Source: Sphaerosporella brunnea | Taxonomy: Eukaryota; Ascomycota; Pezizomycetes; Pezizales; Pyronemataceae | DNA length: 64,000 bases | Assembly (NCBI GenBank): GCA_008704415.1 | Contig: VXIS01000164.1 | Coordinates: 37,355 to 101,354, forward strand | Direction: 5' to 3' | Shown here: one piece after another, positions 47,303 through 57,152 of the stretch | How the letters are laid out: the number at the start of each line of letters is the position of its first letter | Numbering within the stretch: position 1 is the first letter of the stretch | Position numbers and translations under genes: made by a program | The notes under the pieces: model-generated | What the model saw: only the letters and a program-made list of their open reading frames with translations | The model's database searches: none | Told to the model about the DNA's origin: nothing

Positions 47303-50203
47303 TTAAGTACCTAGGTGTATAGAAATACTTGCTGTGGACACCTGGTATATACTGGCGAATGAATGGGAAAACATTTGCGTTAAGACATTGTAACTAAAAA
47401 TCAGTGATATCAGCGAGTGACAGACAGCAATTGCGTTGGCCCTGGTGTGCTGGACTTCTAGGAGCCTCTCAGCTATAGATCTTAATTTTAATAATTTATC
47501 ATATGCATCCACGGAAGCTGGAGCCGGTGTCACAAAAAGGTGATCCAGATTGCAATTGAAGGACTCTCGAGTGTATTTAATGAACAACAAACACACAATT
47601 ATTCTATACAGCTACATTTCTAGAATGGCCGCTAGAGGCCGGCTGTCATCGTATAGAGAGGGAGGGGGGGGGGGGGCGGCGGCCGGATCGCCAGCTCTAA
47701 GTTAACCTGAGATTGCTCCTTACGACCGGTCCGGGCGGGTGATAGTTTATGATGCAAACACACGAAAGACAGAGCATCGTAGAATCTAAAGCCTTCTTTC
47801 GTGGTGGGAGCTTGTGGCGTCTTGCGGCGAGTGGGATCAGTGGGGACGAGGGATATCTACAATACGAGAGAGAGAGCCAGGCTTGAAAATTGCGGGCCAG
47901 TGAGGGGGGGGGGAGATAGTTTGTCACTCTGTCTGTCCAGGTGAATGCCTCGGTGTTTTTTTTTTTTGCATTTTCATCGCTCAGCGGGGACGCCTTGGTT
48001 CCTTCCTTCGGCTCCGTCAGCTTCCATCCTGTCACAAAATACCCAGATACAACATAGACAGACAGGCAGACAGAAGTTGGCACCCCGCCCAAAACGCAGG
48101 GGGGGGGGGGGGGACAATGGAATAGGGAAGCCCCCGGCCGAGAAATGAAAAAAGGCCAAGCTAGATAGCCATGCCGATGAGCCGAGTGGCATGCCCTCGG
48201 GCTCTGGGCTCGGGATTGCTGCAACGCTTGAACGGGATTTAGACCGTGCCGTATGTTACCTACACCTACTTCTGCTACACAAGTACATAACTACTGCCTG
48301 ACCATACTCAGCGCGGAAGAACTTCCAGAAGGTTGCTTCAGTTGCCTATCTATCCGCCGGTGGCGCATCCCGAGTTATGCGGAAGATCTGAGCGCTCTTG
48401 TTGACTGACTTGGATGAGTGAGGTATATACCGGCGTCAATTGCCCAGCTGTTTCGAGGAGCGAGCTGAATATTAATCGTGATGTGATATGGGATATGATA
48501 TGGGCTTGATCTGTTCAACAGATCGGGTTTTTTTTGTCGAGTACTGTTTCTTGAAGATCACAACCGAGTCTTCCCCCGGCGAACCGGCTTGTCGGCAACT
48601 AGGTACATACTCAGAAACCAGCACCAGAGGGGTGTAGGTAGTGCGCGGGCAAAGATAACAGAGCATGGAAAAGGCCCTGAGATACTCTGGCAGGTACTTG
48701 CTCCATCCTCGGCCAACTGTGTTCGAGTGATGGTGCGTGTACGACCGTGCAAAATTGCAACCTCGATGTACTTGCGAATCCTCCGTACACCCGAAAAATG
48801 CCGAAAGAATGACCCACAGGAATCGACTGCGAAGAAGCTTGCAGAGCTTGCATCATAGCCAGGAGACTGAATAGACGACCTTCACATGCGTCAGCTTTTC
48901 CATAGAGAGTAGAGTAGATGCCGGCAGACCATAGACCGAGGAGAGAGCGAGGGTGATCTACCAACTTCATCAGCCTTACTCTAGATTACCGAAGATCTGG
49001 TGTTTTGCCAGTCAGTCATGTCTCCCCGCGTACTGTAGTATGTGAGATAGTAGCATCGATCAACGGAGCACGAAGCTCCTATCTCGATCCCCCGTATTCT
49101 GGTTCTGTAGAATATCTCGATCTCCAGCTTCCGCAGCTCCAGGCTTTGGACGTTGTTCCAGTCGGCCGGGCGGTCATCCGGGCGAGGCGCCTTCGGTCCC
49201 ACATGAAAAACGAAGCTGACGAGTACAGTCGACTCTCTCTATCAGAATACGGTCGGGACCGCTGGGGCGTATTCTTATAAAGTGAAAATTCTTATAGCGA
49301 GAGAGGCTTGTCCCGTACAAAGACCGGTCACCCGTATTCTTATGGGGAGATTATTCTTATACGATATTCTTATAGGGAGAGTCGACTGTAGATATAAGAT
49401 TATCGATAAGCTTGCACTCTATGTAAGGGATGATTTTCAGGGAATAGAGACTCTATGTGGGCTTTTAAACGTGCAGAATACCACGGCTATGACAATAGTC
49501 AGTGGTCACAATCACTCGTCACCGGGTGCGTCTATAACAAGGCTAGATCATAGCGAGGCTGCAATTACCGATAATTTATCGGCTCGAAAGCAGCCAGCCG
49601 GAGGCCCGAGCTTGGAAATCCCAGGTCAGCAGGGTGAGTGAGGCCAGTCCCAACAAATCACAGCCCGCGCAAGAAACAAAAAGCGGGAACTAGAAGCCCG
49701 CGATGATTCCTACACTCTTCAGGGTGACTCAGTTTTTCGCGGCATTGTGACCTGCTTCCGGGCCTGCATGCAGGCTTCCAGGCTTGCGGGTGCGGGCACT
49801 ATCGGAACGGAATATTTGCACTTTTCTGTGGCGTTGCCGACTCGGGAACGGTGCAACGAAGCGGAGGAATCTTTGACCACTGCTGGCTGACGTAACGCCC
49901 TATTTTCAGCCTCGCCGCGACGTCGATCGCGCCGGGTCTTCCCGAGTGAAACTCGCCGCGCTTCGAGGTGCCACAAAAGGATTTTCGTTGCACAAGTAAA
50001 CCAATGATCAGCTCCTCCATGTGCCATCAGCCGGCGCTCTGGTCCCCGTTCGTTGTCTAAGCTTCCGAAATTTTTGTGAGCAAGCCCGGCGCGGGACTGT
50101 TTCAAGTTTTTCTTTTTGCGAGGTTTTTTTTTTGGGGGGGCGTATGCTTCTCGTAGCTGTCATTCCGTCCAATGACCGTGCGGGCCAAAGATATGTGATT
50201 TTG
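47303..50203. other. Gene-poor region with G homopolymers and a MITE
   Basis: No gene is supported over about 2.9 kb. Contains G13 (47664-47676) and G15 (48099-48113) tracts, T-rich stretches, and the mobile element at 49226-49388. Minus-strand frames crossing the homopolymers are artefacts. Confidence 0.55.
49226..49388. mobile_element. 163-bp TA-flanked MITE, copy 1
   Basis: The left end reads CAGTCGACTCTCTCTATCAG and the right end, inverted, CAGTCGACTCTCCCTATAAG. The terminal inverted repeats run about 27 bp with four mismatches, and the element is flanked by TA on both sides. The interior repeats the motif ATTCTTATA several times and has no coding capacity. Ends starting CAG with a TA duplication fit a non-autonomous Tc1/mariner or pogo derivative. 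A related copy lies at 61405-61582. Confidence 0.85.
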
Positions 50204-50210
50204 TATAAAA
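50169..50210 (+). promoter_or_regulatory. CCAAT and TATA elements of the AOX gene
   Basis: CCAAT at 50169..50173 and TATAAAA at 50204..50210, about 150 bp upstream of the AOX start. Confidence 0.5.
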
Positions 50211-50355
50211 GAGGTCCACTGGCGCCTCATACTCCATACTCAGAACCAACCAACTACCAGACCCTCATTCTACGAAGATCCTTCCAACCATATAAACCCA
50301 CCCAAAAGAACCAACCAGACAACATTCACCTTCACAAATACCAACGATAGCCACT

Positions 50356-51588
50356 ATGCTGTCCAGAACAACCACTCGAGCCGTCTGTACGGCCACCCTC
50401 CCGCACCTCATCTCCTCTCAAGTCCGCCCGGCTTGTGCCGTTCTCCTCCGCCATGCTCAGACCCACAGCAAACGCACCTTCACCAGCACAACACTGGTGC
50501 AGAGGCCGCAGAGGAACCTGCCAGAGCTGAAGTTGAAGCTCGAGTCCGAGTACACGCATGCTGAGCCCGCATGGCCCCATCCCGTTTATACCGCCGAACA
50601 GATGGAGCAGATTGTATGCTTCTTTCATCCAACCCTCTGAACTGCAAAGCAATGCTGACAGGATGGAAAAAGAAAATCGCCCACCGCAGATGTGACAACT
50701 GGTCCGACTGGGCTGCACTTTCCGCCGTCCGTATTCTTCGCTGGAGCTTCGACCTTGCCACCGGATACAGGCACAACAAAGCTGTAGCACTGGACAAGAA
50801 GGATCCCAGCGCAGCTAAACAGAAGTACTCCATGAGCGAAGAGAAGTGGTTGACCAGATTGATCTTCCTGGAGTCGATTGCTGGTGTCCCCGGTATGGTC
50901 GGCGGTATGGTGCGGCATTTGCACTCGCTGCGCGTGCTTCGCCGTGACAACGGATGGATCCAGACCTTGCTTGAAGAGAGCCAGAACGAGCGTATGCATC
51001 TCTTGACGTTTCTCAAGTTCCGAGAGCCTGGAATCTTCATGAGAACTATGTTGCTTGGAGCTCAGGGGTATGAGCCGCCTCCCTTCTTTTGTCCATCCGA
51101 ATGTCAAACTGACAGCAAGTAGTGTTTTCTTCAACCTTTTCTTCGTGGCATACCTGGTCTCCCCTAAGACCTGCCACCGCTTTGTTGGATACCTCGAGGA
51201 GGAAGCGGTCGTCACCTACACCCGTACGATTGCCGACCTCGAAGCCGGTTTTCTGCCCAAGTGGGAAAACATGGAGGCACCTCAGATTGCCAAGGACTAC
51301 TTCAAGTTGCCTGAGGGCAAGGATAAGGTCATCGACCTGTTGCACGTTGTGAGGGCTGATGAGGCCAAACATCGCGAGGTGAACCACACGCTCGCCAACC
51401 TCGAGCAGAACAAGGATCCCAACCCTTACGTTGCTGAATTCCCCAAGGGTGCCCCTCGCCCGACCAAGGGTCTCGAATGGGTCAAGGGTACCGGATGGGA
51501 ACGTGAAGAGCTGGCCAAGTTGGCTGTTCTTCCTGTCCCTGTCACTGTCAACACAACTGCGACCACCGCCCCCACCCCCTCCGCTTAA
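50356..51588 (+). CDS. AOX1: Mitochondrial alternative oxidase
   Basis: Exons 50356..50613, 50673..51067 and 51123..51588 (introns 59 and 55 bp) encode 372 aa. An Arg/Ser/Thr-rich presequence precedes the oxidase domain. The di-iron ligands are all visible: Glu153 in [11 protein letters not shown], Glu192 and His195 in NERMHLLTF, Glu near 243 in [11 protein letters not shown], and Glu297 and His300 in [12 protein letters not shown]. Splices rebuild [17 protein letters not shown] and [17 protein letters not shown]. The enzyme passes electrons from ubiquinol to oxygen without pumping protons, on the matrix side of the inner membrane. It gives cyanide-resistant respiration. Stress induction is usual in fungi; a CCAAT and a TATA box upstream would suit an inducible promoter. 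Confidence 0.95.
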
Positions 51589-51921
51589 TCATTAGATTTC
51601 TTTTGTTTGAGGTTTGAGATAGATATGGGTCCTGGCGTTTTGAGGGCGATTCTTTGTTGTCGAGCTGTTGTACTCTAGAGTTGTTGCGATGGATACCTGG
51701 GGAGGCGTTTTCTGCATATTGCTCTTGTTTGATAGTAGCCTGTGCGTATTCTATTTGTTCTTTCCACTTTCCCTTTCTCCGAAATAGCACTGGCAGTATC
51801 ATGAAGTAGTAGTTCAGTTCATCATTCATAGCTATCGTGATGCAATCTCCGCAACCGTATCCACTGTTCATCCGATCAGTCCCGCACCTTAATAATATGA
51901 GTCAACCGAAATAACCCACCA
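51589..51921. other. Convergent 3' region of AOX and acylphosphatase
   Basis: 333 bp of T-rich DNA between converging genes; nothing else is seen. Confidence 0.6.
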
Positions 51922-52282
51922 TCAAACAGGCGGCTGCTCATAACTCTTGACCTTCCTGAACCCCTCCTCACTCTCCTTCAGCGGGATCGCCTTCTGATCC
52001 AACCTGACCACGTGCGAGCCTGGGGGGCCCTTGTCAACCGCCTTGAGGAACTCTTTCAGCCGGTCTTCGGGGCCCTGAGCTTCGCCCTCGACAGCAGTAC
52101 CAGACGGCAGGTTGCGAACCCATCCCGTCAGCTGCAGCTGCTCCGCCGCTTTGACGGTGTGGACTCGGAAGTACACGCCTTGGACGATTCCTCCATGCGC
52201 AGTGAAGTGGATCTCCTGGAAGTAAGTCGCGATGTAAAGAAACGAGGGCGGGAGAACATACGCGTTTTAGAGCGGACACCAT
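51922..52282 (-). CDS. Acylphosphatase
   Basis: A 7-codon first exon (52262..52282) joins 51922..52215 across a 46-bp intron (GTATGT donor, TTCCAG acceptor), giving 104 aa, the family's usual size. The splice completes the catalytic loop: EIHFTAHGGIVQGVYFRVHT, with the active-site Arg of VYFR, then the Asn of GWVRNLPSGTAVEGEAQG. Both residues are the known catalytic pair. The enzyme hydrolyses the carboxyl-phosphate bond of acyl phosphates in the cytosol. The C-terminus has a short extension after the usual end. Confidence 0.9.
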
Positions 52283-52995
52283 GACCTTGGAGGGGGTGAT
52301 TTCGGTATGACGTGGGGTGGGGTGGGGTAGGGGCTTATCACACAATGTTATATAAGCTTGGCGCGTCTCTTATGAGCTTTCTTGAGCTGAATGACCGTGA
52401 TGCTTGGCCAGAGATACAATAGAGTATACGTCGATCAACGGATACATTAAGCATGGAGTTGACCTTAATACACTGTTAAGCGTGTTCACAGAGCATACAT
52501 TTAGTTCACCACTGATACCGTATTATTCCTTATATACCGCGCAGTGGCGAAGTGACTTCGCCAGTGGCACAGTCACTGGGCCACTGCGCGCTCTATAAGG
52601 AATTCTACGGTACTCTAGATGACTTCCGATTTAAGTTCGCCACCGAAGAGATCTCAGCTTGCCGAAGTTTCAAGGGCAGGCAGGGCCTTCAAACTTTTGA
52701 TTGCCCAATGCTGGATTTGCTCAAAGGCCTCAATTTCTAGTTTCCAGCAACGATCATGATAGCTTCAAATCCATTTTTTTTTTTTCTCTTTCTTTGAGTT
52801 TGACGCATGCACGTGGCAGACACGGTTGCGGGTTGGAGTGATGCTTCTTGTGGTTAGCATCTGAAATCTTGGCAGGCGGGTTTTGCTAGCGCGAAGGGTT
52901 TCTGTTTTAAAGTTTTCTCTTCCTCGTCTTGCGCCGCGACCTTCCAATAATCACCACCACTCTCCTAATACCCTCAAACGCGTTTTCCAACGGTC
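52283..52995. other. Intergenic region containing a palindromic element
   Basis: No gene. The palindrome at 52516-52612 dominates. A T-rich tract lies near 52773-52795 before the FPR gene. Confidence 0.6.
52516..52612. mobile_element. 97-bp palindromic TA-flanked element (miniature MITE-like)
   Basis: Arms of about 33 nt: the left begins TACCGTATTATTCCTTATAT and continues to GCGCAGTGGC. The right arm, inverted, reads TACCGTAGAATTCCTTATAG and also ends GCGCAGTGGC. The centre holds a smaller inverted repeat (AGTGAC...GTCACT). TA sits at both ends. The structure could be a very short transposon derivative or a stable hairpin. Confidence 0.7.
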
Positions 52996-54804
52996 ATGTC
53001 CCTCCACCACGTCGCCTTCTTCGGGCTGAAGGTCCCTGCCGGGGATGAGCCTACCATCCTCGAATCGCCGCTCCCAGGCATGAACATGGTGCGCGACACC
53101 CGCCGTCAACAAATTTGTCGGAACAGCGTACTGACATATACTCACAATAGGTGCGCATCACCATGGCGGCAATTGATCCTACTGCGAAGCCTCTCGAGGC
53201 CGACCAACCCAAGATCGCCACTCTGAAGCTGCTCCGTCGTCCTCTTGAGATTGATGACTATGAGGACCTCTCTGACGACTCGGACGAAGAGTCTGACGAC
53301 GATGAAGAGGAGTCTGACGACGATGAAGAGGAGTTCAAGCCCTCCAAGAAGGCCGCCGACAAGGCCATCAAGAAGGCGCTCAAGATTGCTGAGGCCAACG
53401 CGATGGAGGTCGACTCTGACAAGAAGAGTGACGACAAAGTTGACAGCGATAGTGGCAGTGACGATGACGGCGAGGGTGATTTCGAGACCGAAGAGTTTGT
53501 CCTCTGTACCCTGGACCCTGCGAAGGTGTGTTGTGATTGCCCGCTGCATGTGAGTTATGCTGACCTGCTTCGCAGAACTACCAGCAGACCCTCGATTTTG
53601 TCGTCGGCGAGGACGAGGAGGTCGCTTTCATCGTCAGCGGTAACTTCGATGTTTCACTTACCGGAAACTGGGTTAGCCCCGCGATCAACAAGCATGAGGA
53701 TAGGGAGTATAGAGGCGGGAACCCCGAGGAAGAGGATGACTTTGACGAGTCCCCTGATGAGGATGAGCTTATGCACATCCTGCGTGCCGCCGAGGAGTCT
53801 GAGGACGGCCTTGACGACGAGCCGAACCCCCGCATCACTGAGATTGATACCGACGAGGAGAAGCCCCAGCCCAAGCGCTCCAAGGCCGAGAAGAAAGCCC
53901 TCAAGCGTGCCTCCAAAGAGGAGGGTAAGGAAGCTCTTGGTTTGGTTGCTTGCCATTTGCTAACGTCTCATTAGCCAAGCCTGAGGAGCCCAAGCTCTCC
54001 GAGGCCGAGAAGAAGGGCCTCAAGCGTGCCGCCAAAGAGGAGGGTAAGGAAGCTCCTGGTTTGGCTACTTGCCATTTGCTAACGTCTCATTAGCCAAGCC
54101 TGAGGAGCCAAAACTCTCCGAGGCCGAGAAGCAGGGCCTCAAGCGTGCCGCCGAAGAGGAGGGTAAGGAAGCTCTTGATTTTGTTGCTTGCCATTTGTTA
54201 ACGTCTCATTAGCCAAGCCTGAGGAGCCCAAGCTCTCCAAGAAGCAACTGAAGAAGCTGAAAGCCAATGATGGCAAGGCTATTGATGCTGCAGCGGAAAC
54301 GTCCGAATCGAAGAAGAAGGTCCAGTTTGCAAAGCCTATCGAGCAGGGCCCGACTAACGGCCAAAAGGACACCAAGAAGCCTGCCGACAAGGCTCCGAAG
54401 TCCTCCACCGGTTCCACCCCTCGAGTCATTGCCGGTGTCACCATCGAGGACAAGAAGATTGGCACCGGTCCTGCCGCCAAGGCCGGTTCTAAACTCGGGT
54501 TGCGTTACATCGGAAAGCTCAAGAACGGCAAGGTGTTCGATTCTAACACCAATGGCAAGCCTTTCACTTTCCGCCTCGGAAAGGGTGAGGTCATCAAGGG
54601 CTGGGACATCGGTCTCATTGGCATGAAGGTCGGTGGTGAGCGCAGGATGATCATCCCCGCCAGCGCTGCCTACGGAAAGCAGTCCCTCCCTGGCATTCCT
54701 CCCAACTCCGAGCTGACTTTCGATGGTGAGTACCTGAAACTTTCTCTTCTCTTGGGGTTATCTTTCACTAACACCTTGCAGTCAAGCTTTTGGAGATCAA
54801 ATAA
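52996..54804 (+). CDS. Nucleolar FKBP-type prolyl isomerase (Fpr3/Fpr4-like) with tandem exon-intron repeats
   Basis: Seven exons (52996..53088, 53151..53525, 53576..53924, 53975..54043, 54094..54162, 54213..54725, 54782..54804) encode 496 aa. The N-terminus is the nucleoplasmin-like domain of these proteins ([16 protein letters not shown], then [12 protein letters not shown] over intron 1, and [13 protein letters not shown]). Acidic blocks follow, then lysine/glutamate repeats, then a C-terminal FKBP domain: [37 protein letters not shown] and [15 protein letters not shown]. Family knowledge: Fpr3/4 are nucleolar histone chaperones and proline isomerases acting on histone tails and rDNA chromatin. 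Introns 3, 4 and 5 are each 50 bp and nearly identical. Exons 4 and 5 are both 69 nt, so the linker has grown by duplicated 119-bp exon-plus-intron units. Confidence 0.92.
53906..54212 (+). repeat. 119-bp exon-plus-intron tandem repeat inside the FPR gene
   Basis: Exon starts at 53975, 54094 and 54213 are exactly 119 bp apart. Each full unit is a 69-nt exon (repeat [19 protein letters not shown] plus four residues) followed by a 50-bp intron, GTAAGGAAGCTC to CTCATTAG. Introns differ at only a few bases. One change turns the branch TGCTAAC of introns 3 and 4 into TGTTAAC in intron 5. The end of exon 3 is a more diverged copy of the exon part. Confidence 0.95.
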
Positions 54805-55612
54805 ACGGTATCAGTCGAGCTTCTTACTGTAATCTCTGCATTGATTCATAGCGCTTGTTTGCATTCTGCATATCAAAAGTTTTGAAGGGCTTTTGGGGGG
54901 AGAAAATGCGGCGTCATTTTCTCACGTCGCGTCGGAACTTTTGTCTCGGTATCTACTTCTGTACTTAGTCGAATGAATACTACGCAATCCCTCATTTCAT
55001 TGTTTTACTGGCGTTGAAACCAGGCTCCGCTGGTGTGTAATCAAGTTTATTGTCCACATGCAGACTATGGCAGATCCTTCGATCGTCCCCCCGCCAGTAT
55101 CCTGTCCGCCGCCTTGTTGATGCTATCTCAGGCGTCAACTGTGGCCCACTTCTCCTGCTCCTCCGCCTGGAGCCGAAATAAGCAAAATTTACGTGAAGGA
55201 GTGAATCGAAAACCTAAATCTTCCCACACCCCCCCCCCCCCCGGCCATCGACCCATTTGCCAGTGCGGTATGTGGGGAGCTTTGAGTTTTCTTGCTTGAA
55301 ATTCCCTACTGCTGCCACCCAAAGCCTTTCCGAGATACTATTAAGTTCCATTAAAGCGGGTGGCAGGAAAATCTTCATCTAACAGCAACGTTCAACCTTC
55401 CTTTATCTTTCAGGCCACTGGATAGCTTTGCTAGTTCAGAACATGATTTGAGAACGAGCGCATAGAGTTTTTCTTGCTATCTATACAGAGCCACTTCTAT
55501 GTACACGCGTGCACAAACTCCAGCAAAAGCTTTTAGCCTACCTGCCTACCACAAGACCTCCCGGAGCTCGCAGCGTACTAGAGTAGGTACTCAGGAGGGA
55601 GCATGTGTATAG
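54805..55612. other. Convergent intergenic region
   Basis: Between the FPR 3' end and the proline-rich secreted-protein gene. Holds a C14 tract at 55229-55242; no gene is supported. Confidence 0.6.
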
Positions 55613-56149
55613 CTAAATATACTCCCTCAGCGCCTCATCGAACATCATCCTGCTCCACTTGACCATCACATCATCAACCTCCAGCTCAGTCACATCCTCC
55701 GGCTTCCCGCCTTTCTCGGCAGAGACCATGTTCCTGATCCACCGACCCACCATCTCCTCCACCTCCTCCTGCGTGTGCTCGACGAACTCGCCGCGCTTGT
55801 AGACACCGTTCTTGGCCTTGCGCTCAGCCTCGTTGACGTTGCGGTTCGGACCGCCGCGCAGACGCGGCCGTAGAGCTGGCGGGTGGGGGATATACGCTGG
55901 GACGCCAGCGCCGGTGGATCGCTGCTCCTGTGGCCGCCCGTAGAGGGGTACGTCGGCGAAGTATTCACTTGGGGAGGGGCTGGGAACTGCCGTGGGCTCC
56001 ACAGAGGGCCAGGGAGGGACCATGTGGTTTCCCTGGGGGAATTCGGTGGGGGCTGCGGGGGGGTCTAGCGGTGGAAGCCCGGTGGGCGGGATGACGGGTT
56101 TTGCGGTGGCTCCCAGGGCCAAGGAGAGGAGGAGGAACGCGATGTGCAT
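55613..56149 (-). CDS. Small proline-rich secreted protein
   Basis: A single exon encodes 178 aa. A clear signal peptide (MHIAFLLLSLALGATA) is followed by a proline-rich region up to about residue 95. A basic patch (LRPRLRGGPNR) and a dibasic Lys-Arg at 118-119 then precede an acidic, helix-prone C-terminus. I see no cysteine, which sets it apart from typical disulfide-rich fungal effectors. The Lys-Arg could be cut by a Kex2-like protease, releasing a C-terminal peptide of about 59 residues. No family is recognised; secreted localisation is inferred from the signal peptide only. Confidence 0.7.
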   Translation of the reverse strand: MHIAFLLLSLALGATAKPVIPPTGLPPLDPPAAPTEFPQGNHMVPPWPSVEPTAVPSPSPSEYFADVPLYGRPQEQRSTGAGVPAYIPHPPALRPRLRGGPNRNVNEAERKAKNGVYKRGEFVEHTQEEVEEMVGRWIRNMVSAEKGGKPEDVTELEVDDVMVKWSRMMFDEALREYI

Positions 56150-56778
56150 ATTCTGGCGGCGTTAGTGGTGGTGGTGGCGGTGGTGGTACGCAAAGTCCCG
56201 GGCCGGGTATGGACACTTACGTGGACTCTTTAGTTGTAAACTGGGGCTTGGTTTTGAACTAGACAGGTTGATGCGGTCGGTGGAATGGAAAGAGGGGGGG
56301 GGGGGGCTTATATAGCATATTCTTGAAGGCTGCTCCTGGATACTTTGGTTTGGTGAGAGCCATACTCTTCTGGTGTTGGCTGTCATAGGTCCGAAAATGA
56401 TGTCCAGTGACTTGAGGAAGAGAAAAAAAAGGTAGATACAAAGTAACTCATGCGCGGCCATGCTTTTCGAGGGAAGCTTTCGCTTCCGGGGGCCATGGGA
56501 AGCTTCAGCCATGATACATAACTTTGAGCCTTTAGAGAGCGACTGCGCATAATCATTCCACAAACCATCAACCCCATGCGCTGCTGGACCTGAAGTTCGT
56601 ACGTAGCAAGAATCCCGCGCAGTCCGTCCTCAAGGGAAATATCGAAGAAAATGGCCGGGTGCCGTCTCCAATTGCACTTCCATTTCATCTGGACCCATCT
56701 TGCTGATTGCCCTCATCGGGGCACTCCTCGATCACATCGTCGTCTTCTTCCAATTGCTCCATTGGTCCGAGTACGTCT
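56150..56778. other. Intergenic region
   Basis: Upstream side of the proline-rich secreted-protein gene. A minus-strand frame ending GNQQDGSR near 56691 may be a final exon of the doubtful gene beginning at 57152. Otherwise nothing is supported. Confidence 0.4.
56294..56314 (-). promoter_or_regulatory. TATA box beside a G13 tract, proline-rich secreted-protein promoter
   Basis: TATATAAG on the minus strand (56307..56314) lies about 160 bp upstream of the ATG. A 13-nt homopolymer (G on the plus strand) follows immediately downstream of it. Confidence 0.5.
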
Positions 56779-57152
56779 CTAAATCTGAGAATCCACATGC
56801 CACGGCAAGGTAACATCGGGATCTATATTTGGTAAATAGGAAACATTCTGCATTGTCTTCGCCAGCATTATTGTTTCTATATCATGACGAAAGTCAGTCA
56901 CTTATGTATGGTGCGGAGCACGCACTTGCGAATAATTCGTCGTCTTCATCGTCCGAACTAGCAGCAGTCAGTACGACACGCACAGAGGAGACAAAGAACT
57001 TACCAGTGGGCGCGCTTTCGCTGATTGCCACTGGCCTCACTGCTGCCATCTCCTCCAGGGCCGCCTTTGTAATCCAACAACTTGACTCAAGTTATCCTAT
57101 TCGTCGATCCTCTGGTTGTAAGTTACTCTACCGGTATCTCCGGAGGTGCCAT
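56779..57152 (-). CDS. Possible small spliced hypothetical gene
   Basis: Very short exons (57132..57152, 57004..57080, 56926..56957, then 56876 down to a stop at 56779) are joined by introns of 51, 46 and 49 bp. They encode about 75 aa. The second intron is textbook: GTAAGT donor, TACTGAC branch, CTGCTAG acceptor; the third has GTGCGT and GTGACTGAC. The peptide contains SDDEDDELFAKTIMLAKTMQN. A fourth intron (GTTTCC to TTTAG) would instead lead into an acidic end, MEQLEEDDDVIEECPDEG. No family is recognised. The evidence is the quality and phase-compatibility of the splice signals. Confidence 0.35.

Noticed and set aside
47697..48224. 175-aa minus-strand frame
   Set aside because: Crosses poly-G and low-complexity DNA; no start context, splice or family evidence.
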